From: CAVVXX01 sp963707975 | GTDB lineage: Bacteria > Pseudomonadota > Alphaproteobacteria > Micropepsales > Micropepsaceae | NCBI GenBank assembly: GCA_963707975.1 | Contig: OY970177.1 | Span: forward strand, 2,294,001 to 2,358,000 | Length of the DNA: 64,000 bases | Direction: 5' to 3' | Part shown: in pieces, positions 18,141 to 26,726 of the stretch | Numbering within the stretch: position 1 is the stretch's first letter | Layout of the letters: each line of letters opens with the position of its first letter | Notes under the pieces: model-generated | What the model was told of the DNA's origin: nothing | Database searches by the model: none | The model's input: only the letters and a program-made list of their open reading frames with translations | Program-made: the position numbers and the translations under genes

Positions 18141-18488
18141 CTAATCCCGGAGCTTCATGGCATCGACCATGACGTCGTTGGCCGCTTGCGTGATGGTGGC
18201 GTCAGGAAATCGCTGGCAATACGCATTCATGGACGCGAGCAGAGTGGTATTGGCATCGGGGAAACTCAACGCCGCGCCTCGGTTCCCGCTCGTCTTTTGC
18301 GCGCTCTTGTAGAACGCCGGGAAAAATCCCAATGCCCACGCAACTTCGATCCTGGCGTTGCCGGACTGCGTTTTTTGATCCGTCGTCCATTGCGAGCAGG
18401 GCAACTTCCCGCTGACCACGTTCATGTAGTCGCAGGCCGCGAGCGCGGCGATCGCAATGGCTGCTGTGCAGGCGAGTAATTTCCTCAT
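18141..18488 (-). CDS. Small lipoprotein of unknown function
   Basis: 115 aa with a lipoprotein signal: hydrophobic stretch then LAAC lipobox, Cys19. The mature part has two more cysteines (KLPCSQW; NAYCQRFPDATITQAANDV), which could form a disulfide, and a helical end. The layout (short, secreted, Cys pair, AYCQ-x-P-D) recalls small periplasmic HdeA/Rap1a-like proteins, but this is only a resemblance. Monocistronic and divergent from rpmG. Confidence 0.65.
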   Translation of the reverse strand: MRKLLACTAAIAIAALAACDYMNVVSGKLPCSQWTTDQKTQSGNARIEVAWALGFFPAFYKSAQKTSGNRGAALSFPDANTTLLASMNAYCQRFPDATITQAANDVMVDAMKLRD

Positions 18489-18568
18489 CTTTTCCCCCAG
18501 CTACGGCCTTGACACATGCACGTCTAAAGCTAGTTTAGCCGCCTTCAGCGAGAGTTTTGGAGCCCGCC

Positions 18569-18736
18569 ATGGCGAAACCGACCACCATCAAAATGCGGCT
18601 AAACAGCGAGGCCGGCACGGGCTATTTCTACGTCGGCAAAAAGAACTCGCGCACGCATACAGAGAAGTTCACCAAGAAGAAATACGACCCTAAGGTGCGC
18701 AAGCACGTCGAATTCAAGGAAGGCAAGATCAAATAG
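18569..18736 (+). CDS. rpmG: 50S ribosomal protein L33
   Basis: 55-aa ribosomal protein too short to be prominent among the open frames. It reads MAKPTTIKMRLNSEAGTGYF, YVGKKNSRTHTEKFTKKKYD, PKVRKHVEFKEGKIK, matching L33 over its full length. It lacks the CxxC pairs of zinc-binding L33, so it is the zinc-independent form common in proteobacteria. A strong hairpin and T-rich tract follow at 18760-18798. Confidence 0.95.
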   Translation: MAKPTTIKMRLNSEAGTGYFYVGKKNSRTHTEKFTKKKYDPKVRKHVEFKEGKIK

Positions 18737-18759
18737 GCTTGCGCTTAGGCCTTGTTTTC

Positions 18760-18798
18760 CGCGCGCCACGGGGAACCGGTTGGCGCGCGTTCTATTTT
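18760..18798 (+). terminator. Rho-independent terminator after rpmG
   Basis: A 9-bp perfect stem (CGCGCGCCA at 18760-18768 with TGGCGCGCG at 18781-18789) around a 12-base loop, followed by TTCTATTTT. It sits 24 bp after the rpmG stop on the same strand. Confidence 0.75.
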
Positions 18799-18817
18799 CG
18801 GCACAATGGGGCACGGG

Positions 18818-18890
18818 CCTCACCCTTCGACAAGCTCAGGGTGAGGCGCTTAAAAAAGCCCTCATGCTGAGCCTGTCGAAGCATGAGGGC
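18818..18890. repeat. Paired inverted repeats with a shared TTCGACA-GCTCA core
   Basis: Two adjacent hairpins: 18818-18846 (CCTCACCC and GGGTGAGG arms around TTCGACAAGCTCA) and 18858-18890 (GCCCTCATGC and GCATGAGGGC arms around TGAGCCTGTCGAA). The second loop is the reverse complement of the first with one change, so the pair is itself an inverted repeat of one element. This CTTCGACA(A/G)GCTCAG motif is a common dispersed repeat of bacterial intergenic DNA. It ends 20 bp before the aldehyde dehydrogenase start. Confidence 0.75.
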
Positions 18891-18910
18891 ATGTCAGCAT
18901 GGAGGCGGCC

Positions 18911-20398
18911 ATGAATGTGAATATCGACTGGCGGGCGGAAGCGGCAAAAATGCGGTTCCCCGACAAGGCGTTCATCGGCGGCAAGCATGTGGCGGCCGCC
19001 AGCGGCCAAACCTTCGAGTGCATCTCGCCCATCGACGGCAAAGTGCTGGCCAAGGTCGCCGCCTGCGACAAGGAAGACGTGGACCGCGCCGTGTACGCCG
19101 CGCGCGCGGCGTTCGAGAAGGGCGTGTGGGCGGACACATCGCCCAGACAGCGCAAGCGTACGCTGTTGAAACTGGCCGATCTCATCGAAAAACACGCCGA
19201 CGAGCTGGCGCTGCTCGAAACGCTCGACATGGGCAAGCCGATCAAGAATTCGCGCAGCAGCGATTTGCGCGCAGTCGTCGATACGGTGCGCTGGTACGCC
19301 GAAGCCATCGACAAGATTTACGACGAGATCGCGCCCACGCCCAAGGACCAGATCGCGCTCATCACACGCGAGCCGCTGGGCGTGGTGGCGGCCGTGGTGC
19401 CGTGGAATTTCCCTCTGCTGATGACGACGTGGAAGTTTGCACCGGCGCTCGCGGCAGGCAATTCCATCGTCATCAAACCTGCCGAACAGTCGCCCATGAC
19501 AGCGCTGCGCATCGCCGAGCTCGCTATGGAAGCGGGCGTTCCCGACGGCGTGCTTAATGTGGTGCCGGGCTTCGGCGAAACAGCCGGCCAGGCGCTGGGC
19601 CGCCACATGGATGTGGACGAGATCACTTTCACCGGCTCGACCGAGGTGGGGAAATTCTTCCTGCGCTACTCGGGCGAATCCAACATGAAGATCGTCAGCC
19701 TGGAATGTGGCGGCAAATCGCCCAACATCATCTTCGCCGACGCGCCGGATTTGGCGGCTGCTGCAAAAGATGCGGCCGACGGCATTTTCTACAATTCCGG
19801 TCAGGTCTGCACGGCGGCCTCACGCCTCTTGGTCGAAGAAAAAATCCACGATGCGTTCCTGAGCGAGGTGAAGAAGCTCGCCAATATCTACCAGCCCAAC
19901 GACCCGCTCGATCCCAAGACGCAGATGGGCTCGATGGTGGACAAAAGCCAGATGGAACGCGTGCTCTCCTATATCAACAAGGGCAAGAGCGAGGGCGCAG
20001 CGCTTGCCATGGGCGGCAATCAGGTGCGGCAGAATTCCGGCGGGTTTTATATCGAACCCACTATCTTCGACCGCGTGAAGAACGACATGACCATTGCGCG
20101 CGAGGAAATTTTTGGGCCCGTGCTTTCGACGCTCACGTTCAAGAACGCGGAAGAGGCTGTGAAAATCGCCAATGATTCCATTTACGGCCTTGCTGCCAGC
20201 CTGTGGACCAACGATCTCACAAAGGCGCACAAAACCGCGCGGGCGTTGCGCGCGGGCACGGTGATGGTCAATAATCTCGACGGCGGCGGCGTTGAAATGC
20301 CGTTCGGCGGCTACAAACAATCCGGCATCGGTCGCGACAAGTCGCTCCACGCGCTCGACAAATATACGCAACTCAAGAACACGTTTATTCAGCTGTAA
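18911..20398 (+). CDS. NAD(P)-dependent aldehyde dehydrogenase, PuuC-like
   Basis: Oxidises an aldehyde to the acid. 495 aa from ATG 18911, directly after GGAGGCGGCC. Class-wide motifs: PWNFPLLMTTWKFAPALAAG (cofactor fold), IKPAEQSPMTAL, FTGSTEVGKFF, general base in LECGGKSPNIIF, nucleophile Cys in YNSGQVCTAASRLLVEE (near residue 300), EEIFGPVLS, and PFGGYKQSGIGRDKS. Overall pattern is closest to gamma-glutamyl-aminobutyraldehyde/betaine-type dehydrogenases (PuuC group), but substrate cannot be read from sequence. Monocistronic, with a repeat element on each side. Confidence 0.9.
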   Translation: MNVNIDWRAEAAKMRFPDKAFIGGKHVAAASGQTFECISPIDGKVLAKVAACDKEDVDRAVYAARAAFEKGVWADTSPRQRKRTLLKLADLIEKHADELALLETLDMGKPIKNSRSSDLRAVVDTVRWYAEAIDKIYDEIAPTPKDQIALITREPLGVVAAVVPWNFPLLMTTWKFAPALAAGNSIVIKPAEQSPMTALRIAELAMEAGVPDGVLNVVPGFGETAGQALGRHMDVDEITFTGSTEVGKFFLRYSGESNMKIVSLECGGKSPNIIFADAPDLAAAAKDAADGIFYNSGQVCTAASRLLVEEKIHDAFLSEVKKLANIYQPNDPLDPKTQMGSMVDKSQMERVLSYINKGKSEGAALAMGGNQVRQNSGGFYIEPTIFDRVKNDMTIAREEIFGPVLSTLTFKNAEEAVKIANDSIYGLAASLWTNDLTKAHKTARALRAGTVMVNNLDGGGVEMPFGGYKQSGIGRDKSLHALDKYTQLKNTFIQL

Positions 20399-20403
20399 AT
20401 TAT

Positions 20404-20593
20404 TGTCATTCCCGGCCGAACGATACCACATGTTTTCCTCCCCCGTCGTTACGGGGGAGGTGCCTCGCGCAGCGAGGCGGTTGGGGTGGCGGTGCTGCCC
20501 CCTACGTCCAGCCGCTCGCTCCGCGAGCGTCTGTCCACTCCCCCCGTAACAACGGGGGGAGAAACGAGCCAACGCGACTCGCCGGGGATGACA
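20404..20593. repeat. Dispersed palindromic repeat, copy 2 (composite)
   Basis: About 190 bp between the aldehyde dehydrogenase and mfd, bracketed by TGTCATTCCCGGCCGA and GCCGGGGATGACA as in copy 1. Nested inside is a second repeat type with C-rich and G-rich arms (CTCCCCCGTCGTTACGGGGG near 20437; ACTCCCCCCGTAACAACGG near 20538). So one dispersed repeat appears inserted in another. It lies between convergent genes, where such elements often act as bidirectional transcription stops. Confidence 0.7.
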
Positions 20594-20601
20594 ATTGGTT
20601 G

Positions 20602-23600
20602 TTAAGCAGGGACGGCTTCCGCCATTAGTGCGAGTTGGCCGAGCAACGCCGCCGCGCCCTTCAGGCGGTCTTCCGGCGTTGGCCAGTCGCGCATTACAAC
20701 CAAAGTTTGATCGGGGCGCACGCGCATTCTGTCGGGATGCTCGCTGATCAGGCGAATGAGGCCGCTCGCGTTCGGAAACGTTTTGTTGCGGAAGGAAATG
20801 GTGGCGCCCTTTGGCCCCGCTTCGATCCTTTCCACCTGCGCCAGACGGCAAAGCCGCTTGATGGCGACAATCTTCATCAGATGCTCGACTTCTTCTGGCA
20901 GCGGCCCGAAGCGGTCAATCAATTCGGCGGCGAAGCCTTCTATGTCTTTCTGCGATTCCAGATCGGCGAGCCGGCGATAGAGCGCCATCCGTACGTTCAG
21001 GTCCGAAACATAATTTTCTGGAATGAGCACCGAAGCGCCCAGGCTGATCTGCGGCGACCAGGCATCGGCGATCTCTTCCGCGCCGCCGCCCGCGCGCAGG
21101 CTCGCCACCGCTTCTTCCAGCATGTCTTGGTACAGCTCGATGCCGACCTCGCGCACATGGCCGGATTGTTCTTCGCCCAGCAAATTGCCCGCGCCGCGAA
21201 TGTCGAGATCATGGCTCGCCACGCTGAAGCCAGCGCCCAACTGATCGAGCGATTGCAGCACTTGTAAACGGCGCTCTGCCGTTTCGGTGATTTTCATGTT
21301 GGCGGGCGTGGTGAGATAGGCGTAAGCGCGCGCCTTGGAACGGCCGATGCGCCCGCGCAACTGATAAAGCTGCGACAGGCCGAAACGGTCGGCGCGGTGC
21401 ACGATCAGCGTGTTGGCGGTGGGAATGTCGAGGCCGCTCTCGACGATGTTAGTGGAGAGTAGCACATCCACCTTGCCGTCATAGAACGCCGTCATCACGT
21501 CTTCCAACTGGTGCGTGGGCAATTGCCCGTGCGCCACCGCGACCTTCACTTCCGGAACCGTCTCTTTCAGAAACTGGGCGGCATCGGGCAGATCGGCGAT
21601 GCGCGGCACCACATTGAAGCTCTGCCCGCCGCGGTAATGCTCGCGCAACAGCGCCTCGTGGATGATGAGCGGATCGAACGGCGTGACAAAGGTGCGCACG
21701 GCCAAGCGATCGATGGGCGCCGTGGCGATCAGCGAAAGGTCGCGCACGCCCGATAGCGCCAATTGCAGCGTGCGCGGGATTGGCGTTGCCGTCAGCGTCA
21801 GCACGTGCACGTCGGCCTTGAGCGCCTTCAGCCGCTCCTTGTGGCCAACGCCGAAATGCTGCTCCTCGTCCACCACCACCATACCCAGATCGCGGAACGT
21901 GATGCCCTTGGCCAGCAGCGCGTGCGTGCCGATGACTATGTCCACATCGCCCGATGCCAGCGCCGTCTTGATTTCCTTTGCCTCCTTCGCTGGGGTGAAG
22001 CGCGAAAGCTGCGCGATGCGCACGGGAAAGCCGGCAAAGCGTGCGGTGAAAGTGCGGGTGTGCTGGCGCGCTAGCAGAGTGGTCGGCACCACCACTGCCA
22101 CCTGCGCGCCAGACATGGCGATGATGAAAGCGGCGCTCAGCGCCACTTCTGTCTTGCCAAAACCCACATCGCCGCAGACAAGGCGATCCATCGGCCGGCC
22201 CTTGCTCAGATCCTCCACCACATCGGCAATGGCGCGCAGCTGATCGTCGGTCTCCTGATAGGGAAAGCGCGCGCAGAATTCGTCGTAGACGCCTTCCGGC
22301 GGCTCGGCCGATGGCATTTGCTTGAGCGCGCGGGCGGCGGCGATGCGGATCAGCTCCGCCGCCATTTCGCGCACGCGTTGCTTCATGCGCGCCTTACGGT
22401 GTTGCCAGCCGACGCCGCCCAGATGATCGAGCGCTACGCCCGCGTCTTCCGAGCCGTAGCGCGTCAGCAGCTCAATGTTCTCCACCGGCAGGAATAATTT
22501 ACCACCGTCATATTGCAGCTCCAGGCAATCGTGTGGCGCGTCCACGACTTCGATGGTCTTGAGCCCGAGATAACGCCCGACGCCATGTTCGACATGGGTA
22601 ACCAGATCGCCGGGCGCCAATGAAGATGCTTCGGACAGGAAATTCTGTGCACGCGTGGGCCTGCGCGTGCGCACCAGCCGCTCGCCCAGCACGTCCTGCT
22701 CGGAGATCAGCACGAAACCAGGCGCCTCGAAGCCGTGCTCCAGCCCGAACACGGTCAGCGCCACGGCGGCGCCATGCATGGCGTGCGCCTCGCGCCAGTC
22801 GGTGACGCGCTTCACGGCTTCCAGGCCGTGATCGGCCAGCACGCCGCCCATGCGTTCGGCCGAGCCTTCGCTCCAGCAGGTGACCACCACGCGCCTCTCC
22901 GCCTTCTGCAATTCGCGGATGTGGGTTACCGCCGCATCGAACACATTGATGCGGCCTCCCTTGCCTTCGGCCGCGCGTTCGGGAGCGAAATCGCGGCCTA
23001 CGCGCCCCCCCGCATCCAGCGAGCCCGTATTATCGGGCGCGGCAAATGGCGACAGCGCGCGCACAGGCATTTTCGCCAACCGCGCGTCCCATTCCTTTTC
23101 CGTCAGATAAAGCGCATCGGGCTTCAGCGGCTTGTAAGGGGGTGCCGCGGTCGCCCCTTTCTTCGCTTCCTTTTCTCCTGCACGCAGGGATTCGCGCGTG
23201 GCGTAGTAATCGGCCACCAGCGCGAGGCGCGCCTTTTTTGCCTCCTCCACACGGTGGTTGAGAAATACGGGCGCGCGTCCAGTATAATCGAAGAGCGTTT
23301 CCATCTGCGGATAAAACAGCGGCAGCCAGTGCTCCATGCCCTGGTGCTTGCGCCCGGCGCTCACCGCTTCATAGAGCGGATCGTCGCCGGCCGGGCCGAA
23401 CGCCGCCACATAACCGGCCCGGAAGCGGCTGATGGTGTGCGCATCGAGTGGTGCTTCGCTCGCCGGCAGCAATTCGATTTTCTCGACTTCGCCCGATGAC
23501 AGCTGCGAACCGGCATCGAAACGGCGGATCTTTTCCAGCTCGTTGCCGAAGAAATCGAGCCGCAGCGGCTCGTCTGTGCCAGGCGGCCACAAATCCACAA

Positions 23601-24108
23601 TGCCGCCGCGCAACGCATAATCGCCGGGCTCGCGCACGGTGCCCGCACGCACATAGCCGTTGCGCGCAAGAAAGCGCATCAGCGCATCGAGGTCGACCTC
23701 CGTGCCCGCGCGCGCAAGAAAGCTCGCGCCAATTATGCTCTCGCGCGGGGCCACGCGTTGCAGCGCCGCGTTGACCGTGGTGACGACGAGCGCCGCGCCA
23801 GCGTCCTCCACCCGCGCTGCCAATGCGGCCAGTGTAGCCAGCCGCGCGCTTTCGATATCGGGGCGGGGGGAGACGCGGTCATAGGGCAAGCAATCCCAGG
23901 CAGGGAAATGCAACAGGGCAAGTTCGGGCGCGAAAAAGCGGGCCGCTTCCAGCACCGCATTCGCGCCTGCATCGTCGGCGGCGATGAACACCACCAGCGC
24001 TTTGCGCCGCTTTGCCGCTTCGGCAGCGATGTAGGCGTCGTAACCTTCCGGCGCTCCGGTGACGGTGAGGCGGCCTTCGTCGAGCGCTATTGCCGTCAGG
24101 CGTTCCAT
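20602..24108 (-). CDS. mfd: Transcription-repair coupling factor Mfd
   Basis: Removes stalled RNA polymerase from lesions and recruits UvrA. 1168 aa, the usual length. Domains in order: UvrB-like N-terminal modules (LLHFPAWDCLPYDRVSPRPD), RNA polymerase-interacting domain (PGDLVTHVEHGVGRYLGLK), then RecG-type translocase with Walker A CGDVGFGKTEVALSAAF, DEEQHFGV box, TATPIPRTLQLALSGVRDL and LYQLRGRIGRSKARAYAYL, and the C-terminal TRCF domain. Runs into sdhE upstream with 6 bp between sdhE stop and the mfd start. Confidence 0.97.
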   Translation of the reverse strand: MERLTAIALDEGRLTVTGAPEGYDAYIAAEAAKRRKALVVFIAADDAGANAVLEAARFFAPELALLHFPAWDCLPYDRVSPRPDIESARLATLAALAARVEDAGAALVVTTVNAALQRVAPRESIIGASFLARAGTEVDLDALMRFLARNGYVRAGTVREPGDYALRGGIVDLWPPGTDEPLRLDFFGNELEKIRRFDAGSQLSSGEVEKIELLPASEAPLDAHTISRFRAGYVAAFGPAGDDPLYEAVSAGRKHQGMEHWLPLFYPQMETLFDYTGRAPVFLNHRVEEAKKARLALVADYYATRESLRAGEKEAKKGATAAPPYKPLKPDALYLTEKEWDARLAKMPVRALSPFAAPDNTGSLDAGGRVGRDFAPERAAEGKGGRINVFDAAVTHIRELQKAERRVVVTCWSEGSAERMGGVLADHGLEAVKRVTDWREAHAMHGAAVALTVFGLEHGFEAPGFVLISEQDVLGERLVRTRRPTRAQNFLSEASSLAPGDLVTHVEHGVGRYLGLKTIEVVDAPHDCLELQYDGGKLFLPVENIELLTRYGSEDAGVALDHLGGVGWQHRKARMKQRVREMAAELIRIAAARALKQMPSAEPPEGVYDEFCARFPYQETDDQLRAIADVVEDLSKGRPMDRLVCGDVGFGKTEVALSAAFIIAMSGAQVAVVVPTTLLARQHTRTFTARFAGFPVRIAQLSRFTPAKEAKEIKTALASGDVDIVIGTHALLAKGITFRDLGMVVVDEEQHFGVGHKERLKALKADVHVLTLTATPIPRTLQLALSGVRDLSLIATAPIDRLAVRTFVTPFDPLIIHEALLREHYRGGQSFNVVPRIADLPDAAQFLKETVPEVKVAVAHGQLPTHQLEDVMTAFYDGKVDVLLSTNIVESGLDIPTANTLIVHRADRFGLSQLYQLRGRIGRSKARAYAYLTTPANMKITETAERRLQVLQSLDQLGAGFSVASHDLDIRGAGNLLGEEQSGHVREVGIELYQDMLEEAVASLRAGGGAEEIADAWSPQISLGASVLIPENYVSDLNVRMALYRRLADLESQKDIEGFAAELIDRFGPLPEEVEHLMKIVAIKRLCRLAQVERIEAGPKGATISFRNKTFPNASGLIRLISEHPDRMRVRPDQTLVVMRDWPTPEDRLKGAAALLGQLALMAEAVPA

Positions 24109-24114
24109 GGCAAG

Positions 24115-24384
24115 TCAGGCCTTCAGATTGGCGCGATAGGCGCGCAGCGCCGCGAACACGTCATTGTCGTGCTCGGCAGGCACGGGTGCAGCGCCCGTCA
24201 GCCACTCGTAAACCTGCCAGTCCGGCACGGCCAGCAGCGCCTCGAAGCGGTCAAGCCCGGCCGCGTCCAGCCCGGCCAGATGGGCATCGGTGAAGGCGCC
24301 GAAAATGAGATCGACCTCCTTGAAGCCGCGCCTTTGCGCGCGGAAGCGCAATTTCTTGCGCCGCGTCTCGTTATCCACGTTCAT
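24115..24384 (-). CDS. sdhE: Succinate dehydrogenase assembly factor SdhE
   Basis: Small helical protein that promotes covalent FAD attachment to SdhA. 89 aa from ATG 24384 (MNVDNETRRKKLRFRAQRRG), with the conserved RGxxE FAD-related motif as RRGFKEVD; then PDWQVYEWLTGAAPVPAEHD, the family's typical middle. Upstream start 24414 adds 10 residues and is less likely. It sits between mfd and recG, a standard alphaproteobacterial arrangement, and is divergent from recG. Confidence 0.92.
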   Translation of the reverse strand: MNVDNETRRKKLRFRAQRRGFKEVDLIFGAFTDAHLAGLDAAGLDRFEALLAVPDWQVYEWLTGAAPVPAEHDNDVFAALRAYRANLKA

Positions 24385-24606
24385 GACAGCGGATATAGCG
24401 CGCGAAACCGCCATTCGCCACCAATGGCCGCGAACTTATCCCACAACGACAGCACGCGCTTAGAATGTAAGGCATGGAAACGCGTTGCAGACGGGCCGGG
24501 AAACACCGCTTCACCCCTCCACGACGGGGTAGGAGAGAAAGCCCGGATTTTGAATTCGAAAGCCCATGGGATGGCGGACATACCGCATGTTGTATCCTGC
24601 ACGCCG

Positions 24607-26706
24607 ATGCGGCCCGTGATTCTCAATTCCCTGTTTGCCGAAGCGCGCAGCCTGAAGGGCGTCGGCGCAAAGCTGGAAAAGCTGATGGCCAAGGCGACTG
24701 CGCGTGGGCCGGAGGGCGCGCGCATCATCGATCTCGTCTTTCATCTGCCGGCCGGCATCATCGACCGCAGCTACCGCCCGAAACTGAACGCAGCCGAGCC
24801 CGGCCGCATCGCTACGGTGACGGTGAACGTGTTGTCGCATCACGCGCCGCCCAAGGGCCGCCACCTGCCTTACAAGCTACTGTGCAGCGACGATACGGCG
24901 GCGCTGGAAGTCGTGTTCTTCAATGCGCACGAGGATTATATCCGCCGCGCGCTGCCCATCGGCGCCAAGCGCATTTTGAGCGGGAGCATCGAAGCTTATA
25001 GCGGGCGCAAGCAGATGGCGCATCCCGATTACATCGTGGCGGCGGACGAAACCGCAGCGGTGCCAGCCATCGAACCTGTCTATCGCACGACGGAGTCCCT
25101 GCCCGCGCGCACGCTCGGCCGCGTGATCGGCCGCGCGCTCGAACGTGTGCCGGAATTGCCCGAATGGCAGGACGCCCAGTTCTTCAGGCAGCGCAGCTGG
25201 CAAAATTTCACGCCCGCCTTGCGCGCGGCACACGCACCGCAAACGGAGGCGGATCTGCTGCCATTGGCGATACATCGCACGCGGCTTGCCTATGACGAGC
25301 TGCTGGCCAACCAGTTGGCGCTTGCGTTGATACGCGAACACATGCGCGCTCACGCCGGGCGCAGCATCAAGGGCAACGGCGTTCTCAGGAAAAAGGCGCT
25401 TGCCGCCCTGTCCTTCACGTTGACGGACGCGCAAAAGAAAGTGATCGCCGAAATCGAGGCCGACATGATGGCGCCCGCCCGTATGTTGCGGCTGCTGCAG
25501 GGCGACGTGGGCTCGGGCAAAACGGTTGTCGCCATGATGTCGCTGCTGACGGCCATAGAGGCGGGCTACCAGGGCGCGTTCATGGCGCCAACCGAAATCC
25601 TCGCGCGCCAGCATATGGCGGCGCTGGAAGGCATGGCTAAGGCAGCGGGCGTGCGCATGGCGCTGCTGACGGGCCGCGAGCGCGGGCTATCGCGCGCGGC
25701 AATTCTAGAGTCCCTTGAAAAAGGCGAGATAGACATTCTCGTCGGCACCCATGCGCTGTTTTCGGAAGAGGTGCGTTTTCGCGATCTGGCGTTTGTTGTG
25801 GTGGACGAGCAGCATCGCTTCGGCGTGCATCAGCGCATGCAGTTACAGAGCAAGGGTAAGCCTGCCGACGTGTTGGTGATGACGGCGACGCCCATCCCGC
25901 GTACACTGCAATTGACCGCCTATGGCGACATGGATGTCTCGCGCCTAACCGGCAAGCCGCCGGGGCGAAATCCCGTGCAGACGCGTGTGCTTCCTGCTTC
26001 GCGTCTGGACGAAGTCATCGCGGCGCTTAGGCGCGCATTGGCTAAAGGCGCGCGCGTCTATTGGGTGTGCCCAATGGTGGATGAATCTGAAAAAATCGAT
26101 CTCGCCGCAGCCGTGGAACGGGCAGCAATGCTAAGAAAAGTTTTCGGCGCGAAAGTTGGCCTGATGCATGGCCGCATGAAAGGCCCGGAGCGCGACGAGG
26201 CCATGGAAAAATTCAAGAAAGGCGAAATCTCGATTCTTGTCGCCACCACGGTGATCGAGGTCGGCGTGGATGTGCCGGAAGCCAGCATTATGGTGGTGGA
26301 GCACGCCGAGCAGTTCGGCCTGGCCCAGCTGCATCAATTGCGCGGGCGAGTTGGCCGCGGACCCGCACGTTCGGCTTGCCTGCTGCTTTATCAGGCGCCG
26401 CTCACCGAGACGGCGAAGGAGCGGCTTGCAGCACTTCGCCGCACAGATGACGGTTTTGTTATTGCCGAGGAAGATTTGCGTTTGCGCGGCGCAGGCGAGC
26501 TTTTGGGCGTGCGCCAAAGCGGCGTGCCCGAATTCCGTTTCGCCGATTTAAGCGCACATGCAGAACTGCTTGCCGTCGCGCGCGATGACGCACGGCTAGT
26601 GCTCAACAAAGATCCCAACTTGAAAAGCCCGCGCGGCGAGAGCTTGCGCACGCTGCTATATCTCTTTGAACGCGAAGAGGCCGCGCGCTATTTGCGGACG
26701 GGCTAG
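24607..26706 (+). CDS. recG: ATP-dependent DNA helicase RecG
   Basis: Fork-regression helicase. The open frame runs upstream to 23758, but the protein begins at ATG 24607 (MRPVILNSLFAEARSLKGVG), giving 699 aa, normal for RecG; the rest of the open frame is antisense to mfd and sdhE. Wedge domain (RIATVTVNVLSHHAPPKGRH), Walker A LLQGDVGSGKTVVAMMSLL, DEQHRFGVHQR box, TATPIPRTLQLTAYGDMDVS, and QLRGRVGRGPARSACLLL are visible. Twenty bases upstream of ugd. Confidence 0.96.
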   Translation: MRPVILNSLFAEARSLKGVGAKLEKLMAKATARGPEGARIIDLVFHLPAGIIDRSYRPKLNAAEPGRIATVTVNVLSHHAPPKGRHLPYKLLCSDDTAALEVVFFNAHEDYIRRALPIGAKRILSGSIEAYSGRKQMAHPDYIVAADETAAVPAIEPVYRTTESLPARTLGRVIGRALERVPELPEWQDAQFFRQRSWQNFTPALRAAHAPQTEADLLPLAIHRTRLAYDELLANQLALALIREHMRAHAGRSIKGNGVLRKKALAALSFTLTDAQKKVIAEIEADMMAPARMLRLLQGDVGSGKTVVAMMSLLTAIEAGYQGAFMAPTEILARQHMAALEGMAKAAGVRMALLTGRERGLSRAAILESLEKGEIDILVGTHALFSEEVRFRDLAFVVVDEQHRFGVHQRMQLQSKGKPADVLVMTATPIPRTLQLTAYGDMDVSRLTGKPPGRNPVQTRVLPASRLDEVIAALRRALAKGARVYWVCPMVDESEKIDLAAAVERAAMLRKVFGAKVGLMHGRMKGPERDEAMEKFKKGEISILVATTVIEVGVDVPEASIMVVEHAEQFGLAQLHQLRGRVGRGPARSACLLLYQAPLTETAKERLAALRRTDDGFVIAEEDLRLRGAGELLGVRQSGVPEFRFADLSAHAELLAVARDDARLVLNKDPNLKSPRGESLRTLLYLFEREEAARYLRTG

Positions 26707-26726
26707 GTTTCGGAGCATAATTCACC

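Noticed and set aside
23758..24606. 850-bp upstream extension of the recG reading frame
   Set aside because: It is antisense to mfd and sdhE and has no RecG similarity; the family start is at 24607.
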